Source: Diabrotica undecimpunctata (taxonomy: Eukaryota > Arthropoda > Insecta > Coleoptera > Chrysomelidae). Taken from it: 64,000 nucleotides of DNA. Where the stretch lies: contig NC_092803.1 of assembly GCF_040954645.1 (NCBI RefSeq), forward strand, positions 12,525,230 to 12,589,229, read 5' to 3'. Position 1 is the stretch's first letter; every line of letters starts with the position of its first letter. Under the pieces are notes generated by a model, which worked only from the letters and a program-made list of their open reading frames with translations, ran no database searches and was not told the DNA's origin. The position numbers and the translations under genes were made by a program. Of the stretch, positions 1-12,200 are shown piece by piece.

Positions 1-221
1 TAGCTTTAGAGGACATTTGTGCCTATCATTATTCGACTTTGCTAATCTAAACCTCTTTTTCAAAATACTGTAGGGTATTCCAGTCTTTTTTGATACTTTG
101 TATACAGATGTACCGCCACGCCGAAGTATTTCGACAGTATTTTCCAGGGATTCTGCAGTCTCTGCAGAAAGCAAAGATGCTTTTGTAGTTTTTCGTTCCT
201 TTTTTCTTGGTAATTTTGTAT
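1..221 (-). CDS. Partial exon encoding a psq/CENP-B-type helix-turn-helix domain
   Basis: On the minus strand a reading frame without a stop runs from a splice-acceptor-like TTTTTTTCAG just above 221 to the window edge. It has no start codon here. It encodes a basic LPRKKERKTTKAS stretch, then an alpha-helical segment ending VYKVSKKTGIPYSILKKRF. The GIPYSTL-like turn after a basic N-terminus is characteristic of the Pipsqueak/CENP-B N-terminal DNA-binding domains of pogo-like transposases and insect nuclear proteins. A gene or transposon therefore continues past base 1. I cannot tell a host regulator from a pogo-type transposase without the rest. A donor-like CCG|GTAAGT lies upstream with its last exonic base at 481, but joining it gives a different frame. 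Confidence 0.5.
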
Positions 222-1908
222 CTGAAAAAAATATTATAAAATATATTAAATTGCAATGGGGCAATAAGAGCTACAATGGCTATTCAGAGCCTAATAAACT
301 CTAATTACAAAAATACTACCATCTTGAAATTTAATAAAATTATATCCTGAATATAGCTTCTAATGAAATTATACGCACAGATATTCAAGATTGATAACAT
401 TAGCTGATATCAACAAGGTTGATAGATATTAACAAAATAGGTTTGATTATACAATAACAAACATATAACTTGACACTTACCGGGTCGTTGAAATTTCGTA
501 TTTTTTATAAGCTACAAACAAATTGACTAACATTTGTGGTCCGACAATAAGAGGCACTGAGTGACGAAAGCACTCAACTAGCAATTAAGTAAATACGAGC
601 GATAGTTTTGTCTCTAGATGCCCCGCACACATTACCCGCTGGCTCTCTGATAACGATATAATTTGACCTCTCAAATGGTTGGAAACTCCGTCTTTCAAAT
701 CTCCCACAATAGGGCACAGCATAAACAATCGGTGACTAACTCAACAAAAACTGCCAAATAGCATCTTGAGTCCAAATTCACCTGTCAACTTAAAATGTCC
801 GGCTTTTGAAGACTACATGCCGAAAGCTATCTCCTCCCAAATCTTAATATCTTTACTCTTAACTGCTTCTACCCCTTTACACTATATTTTCATGACAAAA
901 ACGAATAGCGAACAGCAACAAAAAAGCAATAACGAATTTGGAGAAAAATCCGGACTCAAACAATAACTGACTGCTTTGTCGAGTCATCATAATCTCCCTG
1001 CATCACTTTCCCCACCAACCTAAATGGATATTTATTTGGCGCGCAATATTAGGCGAAATAAATATCAGACAAATGCAATTAAAATTATTATATACAGACC
1101 AGAAATGTTTATATTATCAATCCTAGAGACGCCAAAGGATTGAGAATATTTTTCGGTGTTTTAACATATACGAGAAGAAATCGAAATGCCACGCCGTTTA
1201 TAGTAACTATAGCTTTTAATTGCTTAGTTAAATGTTTGGCTACTAATAGTTGACTTACATTACATTGCTTAAAGAAGAATATCCAATTCTGGTAATCAAT
1301 AACACCACTAATTCTTACGAACGGCTCTTTGATCAGCATGGTTGGCTTTTGCTGGTTATTGCTTGCGATATTATAAGGGAATTACGTCGAGGGTGTCGAA
1401 GTACGTATCAGGAAGTTAGTTGCCTACAAAGTTTAAGCTTAGCTAACAGAATTTAAACTTTATTTTGGAGAATTCTAGTGACTACTTACCCTCGACGATG
1501 GCATGTATCTTAAAAATTTCTTGTACTATGACTTATGAGCTTTTAATAGTTTTTAGGACATATTTGTTAATGAGAGTTTTGTTCGGTTTTGGATGGTACA
1601 TATGTTTCCTACTTGGTGGATTATTGCAGAGGGATTATCACGACGTGTGCCCACTATTCTGCTTAAAATTATTCACATTTCCATAAGTTTTTTTTTTCAT
1701 TTGGCGTTTATTTATTCAGTTGGGAAAATTTTGCACAATGCTTTCATGAGGTTAGATCTCTTTTTTACCTGGTTAGACTATTTTTGATATTATTAATATA
1801 ATTGGGTGTTCTTGTAAATTTGACAACCACATAGGACACTCATGATTTGAATGAAAGTGTTTCTCTATTAAGCACTATACGGTTGTATTTCTCCAATGTT
1901 TGCGATGT
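222..1908. other. No recognisable gene
   Basis: AT-rich sequence with only short open frames lacking domain signatures. Apart from the donor-like site at 481 I see nothing I can assign. Confidence 0.4.
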
Positions 1909-2256
1909 CTAAATAGAACAAGTTGAGTTTTGATTGCATTTAGGATTACTCTTCATTTCATTATCTAAGAACAGACTCGAGTTGCACTTAGATCGTGCCG
2001 AATACAAAATGTTCCCGACATTGACGAGAAGGAGGTTCTCCGAAAAGTAAGGCGATGTCGTCAGCATTTTGGATCTCTTGTTAAAGAGATGGAAGTCGCT
2101 ATTGTAAACTGTATAAAGCCTAGGCGGTACTATTGAGTTCCATAAAACTACTGCTTGAGGAGTAAAGGGAGTGGATAGTTTGTCAGCGACCTTGACATAG
2201 ACAGTTCCAGCAGAGAGGTATGAGCGCATTATTATTTGGAACGGAATTGGCACCAA
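1909..2256 (-). other. 115-codon open frame, possible LINE C-terminal remnant
   Basis: The frame includes SAGTVYVKVADKLSTPF and then VVLWNSIVPPRL. A hydrophobic LWNSLP-like motif followed by a serine/phenylalanine-rich tail is common at the C-terminus of jockey/CR1-type LINE proteins. There is no catalytic motif in view, no partner exon and no terminal repeat. A chance frame is also possible. Confidence 0.2.
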
Positions 2257-2339
2257 AGCTTGGTGGAGTTTTTGAATAGATCTGACTGGTCAAATACTTT
2301 TTAAATGACCAAAAATATGCCGAAAACTATGAACGAAAA

Positions 2340-2570
2340 TGATCATGTAGTGAGAATGAAGACCGGAAGATTGCCAAAAAAGCCCTAGATAGTAAAATGA
2401 AGGGCGCAAGACCAAAAGGAATGCCACGGAAAAGGTGGGAGGATGAAGTTGCAGCGGACGCGCAAAATTTGATAGACGTGAGAACCAGTAAAGTTAGAGG
2501 CATTGTTTGGAGGAGGCTAAGGCTCGATTTGGGATGTAGCGCCATTGGAGAGACAGAAAAAGATGCCAAT
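2340..2570 (+). pseudogene. LINE ORF2 C-terminal fragment
   Basis: The plus strand encodes KGARPKGMPRKRWEDEV followed by RTSKVRGIVWRRLRLDLG. A GRPRKRW block followed by a tryptophan-containing RxxWR segment is the usual C-terminal end of endonuclease/reverse-transcriptase LINEs. Nothing of the catalytic core is nearby, so this is a 5'-truncated or eroded tail lying 3' of P450-1. Confidence 0.5.
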
Positions 2571-3005
2571 TGCGTGTCTATCTTTTATTTGTCGCCTGAG
2601 ATGCAAAGGTTGCTGCTTCTATTAATGTATTATACCTGAAGTGATTACCTTTGAATCTAAATAAGATGTTGGAGATAATCGGTTCCTCTAGGTATTCTAC
2701 GAGTCTTTCTTGTAGTCTAATCTTGCCTAGGTGCTTAAGAGAGACATCGATTTGTATTTAGTGCTGGTGTGCTGGTGAGGGGTTCTCATAGTTTACAGAT
2801 TATGATTGTGCTAGCTGTTTTCCAGAACTTTTTACTCTTGTCTTTAAAAACCAGAACTAACACACGACTTGCTGTTTGATTCCAAGATGTACTCGTTACA
2901 ACTTCCTATCCCTCTGTTGGTTTTTCATTTTTACGTATTTTTAACTAATTTTGTGAGGTTATTAACAAATCATTTTTACTATTTATTTAAACATACTTTC
3001 AACTA

Positions 3006-3011
3006 TTTATT
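3006..3011 (-). promoter_or_regulatory. Candidate polyadenylation signal of P450-1
   Basis: AATAAA on the minus strand about 65 nt beyond the P450-1 stop codon, a normal distance for an insect 3' UTR. Confidence 0.5.
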
Positions 3012-3076
3012 ACAATAATTTACTATCTATTTTATGTCGCCTAAAAATACTATTTGAGTTTGTCTTGTAATACTGT

Positions 3077-3243
3077 TTAATGAATAGAACGAACATTTAG
3101 CCAGACGTCTCCTTTAACGCCGGAAATAACGGCTTTTGGATCATATTTGATGGGAATCAGTGTTTTGTCGTTTAAAGTTACTGAAAAGTTTCCTATTATT
3201 GTTGCTAATCCAACTTTGACCTGAAGTAAACCAAATCTTGCCC
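3077..3243 (-). CDS. P450-1 exon 4
   Basis: Begins after ATTTCAG and reads GARFGLLQVKVGLA, the helix L continuation of the haem loop. It ends NVRSIH and TAA. It is 167 bp, the same length as in both paralogues. Confidence 0.88.
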
Positions 3244-6200
3244 CTGAAATATATAAAAACTATAATAATAATGTATTTTTAATTTTTATTAGTAAAAAAT
3301 GAAGGCCCAACAATTAACAAGTTGAGAGTTATAAAATATCTATTAGTTCGTTCTAGATGTCACCTGAGTTTTTAAATTTAATAATTCATCTACAGTGAAC
3401 ATACATACCACATAAATTATAATAGCAGATGAAAGAAAAAGTCTGCTAACTCTGCTGTACTGGTAAGATAGGTTTAGTATTACCTCTGTTTAAGTGAAGG
3501 ATCAAGATCTTCCTTTACAGTTTAATCTTTTGACGGTTTTTTGGATTAGAATTTAATATGTCAATCAAAGATTTTTAAAGCTTCTAATTATGTGGCTGCA
3601 CACATGGTGTAATTGAGAATTGTTGATAATGATCTGATAGGATCAAAAAGTTTTGATTTAACTTAGTAATCCTTTTAAATATTTTTTCATTTAAAGATAG
3701 TAACTGCTAAAAAGAAGTTGATGTATTTGCTTTTTTTGTACTCTGATTTTTTCTTACCATGGCTCTTCTTCTACAATCTTAAGCTGGCCACACTTTCTCA
3801 GATATATTACAACTTTCATGGCTTTATTCGCCATGGATATTGTTTCTTGTATGTGGTTCTTGATTTCACCCATAAATTTATCTCAGATTTCGTACCTATA
3901 TTTTCTTTTTCTCAAGAAACAAACTTGAGGGCACAGTAGTAAACAAGAGCGTGTACATTATAACATATGCAAATGATGTAAATATCATAGCTTCTACGCA
4001 ACAAGATATGCTGGAATCATTCTCCCGTGTACAAAGATCCGACATTAAGATAAGGCCAGAGGTAAATTTTGATAAATCCAAATACATGCCAATAAATAGT
4101 AGGCGAGAAGCAACAAAGCTGACAAAGCTTAGTGGTCTGAGACCGATCGGTTATGTGGAGCGCATGGAACCCGCTGAACCATCAAAAATCATAACTCAAC
4201 AACAAATAGTCGAAAAGCGACCCAAGGGGCGACCAAAAAACGATATATGGACCAAGTACAGCAGGAATTGAGTCAACTCGAAACTAGTACGTGGAGAACG
4301 AAAGCTAGAAATATAAATGAATGAAGAGGATTAAGGCCCAACATGGGCTGTGAAGCCAATGATGATTGATGAAGATATTTTTTTTTTGCTTTTTTTTCCA
4401 ATACGATTCCTCCTTTCTTGCTTATGTTATTTTTTGGAGACTTGTTTTAATTTTCTTTTTTTGAAATAAGGCTTCTAATGCAAGCTTTTTAAATGTACAG
4501 GACCTTAACATTTACATCGTATTATTTTTTTATGATTTGATCTTAAAGAGTAATTCTAATGATTATAAATATAATAATAGTCATAGTGATGATATACGAA
4601 GACCAATATAATAAAAATATGCTTACCAATACACATTCGTGGTCCCTCTCCAAAAGGCATGAACGTACAATTGGGTCTTGTAGCTTTATTTTCCTCACTA
4701 AATCTCTCCGGATCGAATTTTTCTGGATCTGGATAATATTCGGGATCTCTGTGAATTCCCTGAATTGGGATTCTAATTTTAACTCCAGGCTCGATGATGA
4801 CATCTGATCCAGGAACTTTGTAGGCAGTATTACAGACTCGTCCTGTCAACGATGCCGCAGGATGTTTCCTTAACGTTTCTACAAATAATATAAATGGCGT
4901 AAGAATAGATAGTAGTATAATAAAAGTTTAGTTTTATTAAACTATGAAAACTAAACTTATGACAAATCTCGTAATGAGTGGAAATATAACTATCGACAAT
5001 AATACCATACAACAAACAGACACTTACAAATATCTGGGACACGAGATCAAAATAAACAGAGACAATCAAACAAATGAAATACAGAGGCGAATAGGCCTGA
5101 CATGGGCAGCATTTGGCAAACTAAGCCATATTCTAAAAAGTTCAATTCCCATGTGTCTCAAGCGAAAAGTTTATAACCAATGTGTTTTGCCTGTACAAAC
5201 TTATGGAGCAGAGACTTTAACACTCACGCAGAAATCTGCGAATAAACTAAGAGTTACACAACGAGCCATGGAACGTGCAATGCTGAATGTGAGCCTCCGA
5301 GACCACATAACAAACTGACAAATCAGGCAAAGATCAGGAGTTCAAGACGTCATCGAAAGAACTACGAGACTTAAGTGGAACTGGGCAGGACACTTAGCCA
5401 GAACACAAGATGGACGATGGACAAGACGAATTATGGAATGGAGGCCCAGAAATTATAAAAGAAGCCGAGGACGACCACCGACTAGATGGACCGACGACAT
5501 AAAAAGAGTAGCGGGAAACTGGCTACAAGCGGCCCAGTGTAGAGAACACTGGAAAGAACTGAGGGAGGCCTATGTCCAGCAGTGGACGGGATTGGCTGAT
5601 TGATGCTGATAATAAAAGTAATGTATTATAAAATCTTTCCTTGATTATGATCTATCATTGAATGAATTTGTTATATGAAATTTTGAAACAGCAAATTAAA
5701 AAAGAAAGAGCTAAGCAAAATATTTATATACCACTGTTTTTTCTTTTTACTTGTCTTACCCAATATCAAGATCATTGGTGATCAGGACTCACATACTAAA
5801 AAGATAGGCAGAAAATTTTGAAGAGAGACCAATTATAAGAAATGAGATTAGGTTGCAAGAAGCAGAAATCCAGATCTAAGGCATGGAAATCGAAAGAAAG
5901 GAAGATAACATCCCAACAGAGGAGGAAGTCCTTATCTTTATTCTATGGTGAGCGATCCTGAGTTTCCGTTGGTAGGAAAAAAACTGATGAAACTGATGAA
6001 ACTACTAGAAAGCATATCGAAAATTTTGGACTGAGACAAAAACAAACGAAAAGGGGGATAGTGTTTTCGCTCTCTATATGTAATACAATCTAATAATTAC
6101 CAATACTTTCGTTAAGAAACCACCTACGAACGATATACATATGGCGCAGCTTCGATGGATGAATAAGAAATCAAATTGATTTAATTTTCAAGATGGATGA

Positions 6201-9200
6201 TCAAAATATTCATCAGCCATCAATTGGAAAATGTGCCCTGGTACTGACTGTTGAAGTGATCAGCAATACTTCTGGTGTTGAATATTAAGTTTCGACTTGA
6301 AGTCCAATACAAGAACACTCACAAAAATCAGCATCCTAACTTTCAAAAAGAGCTGAGAGACAAATTTTATCCGATCAATTAGATCACAAATATTCAAGTA
6401 GTTTTAAAAAAGAAAGCTTTATTAGACAAGAATGCATGCAATCACTCGAGCTGTTTGGTGGGCTGGTGGAGTATCTATGGCCGGAAAAAAATTGTCTAAC
6501 TTAAGATTTGCTGATGATACTATACTAATGCAAGAAAATGTTTGAGGTCCTCGAAAGGTCCGGATTGGATTCGACGTATATCCGAGCGATATATAAATTA
6601 TACGAAAATGCAGTTAGTTGTGTAAAAATTGGAACCAGAACCTCAAATGAATTTAAAGTAACTAAAGGCCTAAAGCAAGGATGCTGTTTGTCACCGACAC
6701 TCTTTAAAATATACGTCCAAGAAGCATTGAGGAATTGGAGAAATAAATGTAGATTTATGGGCATCGAAGTGGGACAAGAAACTCTGTATATGTTATTGTT
6801 TGCAGATGATCAGGTGGTGGTTGCAACCGATGAGGAAGATATAAATTATATGAATCGAAAATTATTTGAGGAATATGTAAAATGGGGGCTTACTGTAAAC
6901 ATAAGCAAAACAGAATATTTAAAAATTGGAGGAAATACCACAGATCTGAGGCTTGAAAATGCAGTCATAAAAGGCTGCAACCAGTATAAATATCTAGGAA
7001 GCATCATATCAGCAGAGGGTAGAGTTAAGATAGATGTACAAAACCGAATAACCCAAGGGAAAAAATGCATACGAATACTGAATTCATTACTGTGGTCTAA
7101 TAAAATAAAGATGCATACCAAACTTCGCGTATACAGAGCAATTGTAGAACCAATTACCACATATGGTGCCGAATGTTGGACGATGACAAAGAATGAACGA
7201 GATAAAGTAGACGTTGTGGCAATGGATTATCTTAGAAGGTCATGTCGAGTATCGAGAACGGAAAGAATCAGGAATGAGGAAATACGAAACCGTACAGGAA
7301 TTAGAGATACTCTTTCAGATAGAATACAAGGAAGGCAATTACAATGGTATGGTCACGTGATGAGAATGGAGAAGGAGCGGTGGCCAAAGAAAGCCTTAAT
7401 GTATGTTCCGCCAGAAAAAAGGAAAAGGGGAAGACCACCAAATTCCTGGAGAAGAGAAATTACAAAAACAATGCAATCTAGAGACTTAGAAGAGGGAGGT
7501 TGGAGAGATAGGAAAAGATGGAGGCTGAAATGCGGGAAGCGTAGGACCCCCGTTATATGATGATGAAAAAATTATTAAAATTAACAACCAGATAATAGCA
7601 GTAAGCAGATTTACAGTTTTACAACCAACATATCACTTACATGAGTGTGAAGTCAACTGCTTAGGGTTTATAATTAATAACGATATAATCTGTGAAAAAG
7701 AGCTTCGAATCTATCTAATATTCATATATGGTTTAAGACTTGGTGTATATCGATCTATTTGAGATGTAGTATTAAAGAAGAATTGTTCAAATGGACTTCT
7801 CATCGCACAAATGCTTCTCAAATTTTAAAACAATTTGAGATCACTAGAATAAAAAAAGTTGCTCTGCTCTTCTCGTCGAGGTGACGTAAGCTTTTGATAA
7901 TTTCTAAGTAATTACACAGAATTATTGGAATTATACAATTCAAATAGAGTTTTTAGGGTTAAGCTAGTAAAAGTCTACTCAGTATTAAAAGAAATCAATG
8001 CAGTAGCACCACAAGGTAGTGTGATAAGACCAGTTTTGTACCTATTATATACTGGTGATATCCCTGAATTAAATCATAACATAATTGGTAACTTTTGCTG
8101 ATGTGGAACACGGCAGTATGTGTTGCTTCTGGGTGAAGATTATGAAGAAACGACAAGAAAACTACAAACCTCTGTTAATAGACTTCATATAATAGTCTCC
8201 CGTTTTATAATAGACTTCATACCTAGACTAAATGCTGGCGAATTAATTAATTTAATTAATTAATTAATTAGAAAAAAATATAATATATAATAGAAACAAA
8301 AATTTTATAAAATACGAGGGAGGAATATGTTCTTTAAATCTTTAAATAAGTATTCTTCTTGGCAAAAAAAAATTCAGAATTAAAACCGAAATTTTGATGT
8401 TTTAGACAGTAGTAAAGTCCTAATACGACAGAGTACAGCCCACTGTAGTTACATGCGATCTAATGAAAATAAAAAAATCTAATGAAAATGTCAACAATAT
8501 TACAGCTTATCTGGCCACCAGATTAGGTTATGGCCAACAAAACCCACTCAAATTTATAATCTTTTATAATATTATTGCTTGTGTATACTTGATCATGTCC
8601 CAGATTTAGTTCTAGTAAATCACTGTACTCACCATTGACTACCTTATCCAAATAATTCATACTCATTATAGCTTCGTAAGTCATTTCATTATTGTGTTTC
8701 TTCAGAACAGTATTTATATCTTTTCGTAATGTTTCTTGAACATCTGGATTTTGCGCCAACTCCAATAGAGCAAAAGTCATCGTAGTAGCAGAAGTTTCAA
8801 AACCTGCTAAAAAAAAGACGAAGCACTGAGCTGCTACCTCATTCAAGGTCAAAAACTGACCATCTTTACTGGTTTTGTCTGGAGCAGGTAAAAAGTCTTC
8901 ATCGTCAGTTGTGTACCCTTTGTTTTTCAGTTGCAGAAGTAAATGCATGAAGTCTTTTCTAAACACTTTGTTTTCTTCCCTGTACTTGACAGTACTATTT
9001 ACTACACCCATAAAGAACTCTTCAATTTCTTTTGGTGTCCGCTTTACGCGGAAGAAAGTTACTAAACCTACGGGCAATGTGTTGACCAAAGTGCGTTTGA
9101 TTCTTCGCCAAGTACTTCCTTTGAAAACGTTCCTACCAAACGTTCTGAATTCGGAGTTTGGATTCTTCAAACTGTTGCAGTCGAGACCAAAGGCAGCTGA

Positions 9201-12200
9201 TCCGATGACGTCGGTGGTGAACCTGGATATTATTTCTTTGATATCGACGACATCTTGGAGGTCAGCCGATTCTTTAAGGAGGTCCTTTAGGCCACTTGAA
9301 CAGGATACCATTGTGGGAAACATCATTTTCATTTTACCTTAAAACAAGAAATATTTATAAATATTAAAGATTTAACAATATGCACAATAAAAGTTTGAAA
9401 ATAGGCATTATATAATGTACCTAATTAAGCGGCATAAATTATTTTCGCTAGAATAGAAGACAAACAGATAATTGTGGAACATATTGCTTATGGCAAGGGT
9501 TATTAAAGGATAGTAAATTGTCCAGAATATTCCAGGAACCAGATATATTAAGATAGGGCATCTGAGGTGGATAGGATATGTAATGCGGCTGGAACAAAAT
9601 GACCCAGCTAGATAAACGCTACTTGATAGACCGATAAGTTAGAGAAAAAAAAGAAGACCCAGAAAAAATTTCCTTGATAACATCGATAAAGACATGAGAA
9701 ATATGGGAATACGTGCTTGGCGAAGAAAGGCGATGAATAGGAACGACGTGATAAAAATTCTTGAGGAGGCTAGGACCACGTAGGATTGTAAAGCCACAAT
9801 GATTATAAAGGTGTCTTAAAAAAAGTTAAACATTCTAAAAGAAAGTACTTCCTTATTGTTTATAACTATTGTTTCCACAAGATTTTGACTTTGGAATAAT
9901 TCCAAAAATCTAGTAATTAATTTATCAGTATGGCATTCCTACCCTACTAAAAGAAGATTGTTTCAAATTCGTTTTATGTCATGTTGTTATAGAATAATTA
10001 TAACTGCGTTGGTAACAGAGTGGATAGAGCCTATATCTACCAAGCACTGGCACGATCGGTAACCAGTTTATATCAAGCAAGTTGTTTATCTTTTATTTAC
10101 GGATAGTGGACTTCCAGATTATTTAAAACAAATGACTTGATAATGTCTAGATAAGGATTGTTACATTTATCTGGCTCTCATCTAATCTCAAATGAAGATT
10201 TTAAATTATTCTTTTAGAAAATAATTAAGAGGACTGATATATGACTGCAAGTTAATTGTGTCTCAAAAATTACTTTGATTAGGAATACTCTATTTACGAC
10301 AAAAAACATTGAAAAAACAGTAGAAATAGTGCAAGTCTTACTAGGACCATCTTCTTCTTAAAATTTGTGTTGTATCGAAGGTTGCCTATTAACAATGGAA
10401 TTTTCATTTATTTTTGGCAATTCTAAAATTTTGGATGGGGCTGAAGTTAAACCATTTACTTATATTTCGCAACCAAAAAGGTCGCCTTCTTCCTCTATCT
10501 CTTTTATCTTCAATTTTACTTTCTATAATCAAGTGTAGCAGTCTATATCTTGATCTTCTCATGGCATGCCCAAATTGTTCAAGTTTTCGCTTTTGATAAA
10601 TTAAACGACTTTCTCATTTGTACTAACTCTGCCTAGGACTTTAACATTGGTAATCCTGTCACAGTAATATAAGATTCCATCAGCGTTTAAATGCCTCCAA
10701 TATTTTTATCTCTGATTGTTTTATCGTCCAGGCCTCAGAACGGTAGAGTAGTGTTATAAAAACATAGCCACGCAGTAACCTTGTGTCCATCTTTAGATTT
10801 TTGTTGCATAATATTGTCTTCATATTTACAAATTTGTCTCTAGCCATTTTACTACGACTTTTAACTTCTTGAATTTCCTCTGTATTATAAATTAACCATG
10901 TTGCTAAGTACTTCTAACTCTTTGCTCTTTCCATTTGAATATTGTTGTTATATTATAATGTAAAATTAAAGCTAAAATTTCTGCAACTATTGGGCCAAAA
11001 AGCATCTAAGAATTTTTCAGTTACGATCATAATTTATAGTGAGTGCTCACCTACATTGGTTTTTTTTCTTCTGTCTCTTGACAATCACTTTTAATCTATG
11101 AAGTTGAGGGTTTGAACTTTCTTGTTCAGTAAAGGTATTCTGCATGTTGCTGTGTCTAATTTTCCAATTAAATTAAAGCCCGCTTCATCGTTAAACAGAA
11201 TATTTTCAAAGTAGTAAACTTTGTAAATCAGGCTCTTTCACTTATTAAACCTGTAGGTCTTCTTATTGTAGTGCCTATCCGTAGCTGATATTTTAACCAA
11301 TACATGCATACTAAATATATAGTGTTTTGTTTCAACAACTCTACCTTTTCACACTGTGATGTTAATCAATGTTCTTTGCCCTTTCTTATTGATGTTTATG
11401 TCTAAATATTATTGTACATTATTTTGTTGTTCTTATTCATTCATCCAACTTTTACTCTTTTTTTTATTTTCTATTAGATGTTCGTCTCTGATCTTGTTAA
11501 AGGTTTCACGTATATTCTGAAGTGATTCTTCTGCATTATTTGTTTGCTCCATATTACTTAGCTTCTTTGAAAGAATTGGACTGTCTCTTTTATTTCTCTA
11601 CTTTTTAGTCTTATCATATCGTATTTATTTTTGTAGCCTTCTTAAATCCAAACCTAAATTTATCAACAACAGAGACATGATCTGATAATATGTCAGCACC
11701 TGGGTAACTTTCAACTAATAGGCATCCATTACAGAATTCCTTGTTCACCATTATGTTTTTGATTCCGATTATGTTGATCTGGAGGAGAGACCCAGGTGGC
11801 GTCTTTATTATAGTTTGGTGAATGTATTTAGTATTGCAAATTCTTCTTCTTCTACAAACGGTTTTATTATTTCTCCCCTTTCATTTCTCTACCCTAGACC
11901 AAAATCACCAAAGAATTCACCACTTTTCCCCTTACCAATTTTCGCATTTAAGTCACCCATAATTATAGGTATATCTCCTTTTTTTTAGTCCTTTAAATTA
12001 ATTTATCAACAACATCTATCAATTTCTCTATCTCTTCTTCTGGTTTATCGCTGGTGGGGGTATATACTTATAAAACATAACTTTGTAAAATAGCAAACGA
12101 AATCAATAACACATTTAATAAGAAAAAAAAAGAGTCGAGAAGAGTCAGACATATCAAATAGACCAAGTTGAACTATTGCAAGAGAAATAAATTAAAAATC

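Noticed and set aside
10005..10070. tRNA-like stretch (TGGTAACAGAGTGGATAGAGC)
   Set aside because: The A-box resemblance is good, but there is no B box and no anticodon stem; at best a badly eroded SINE.
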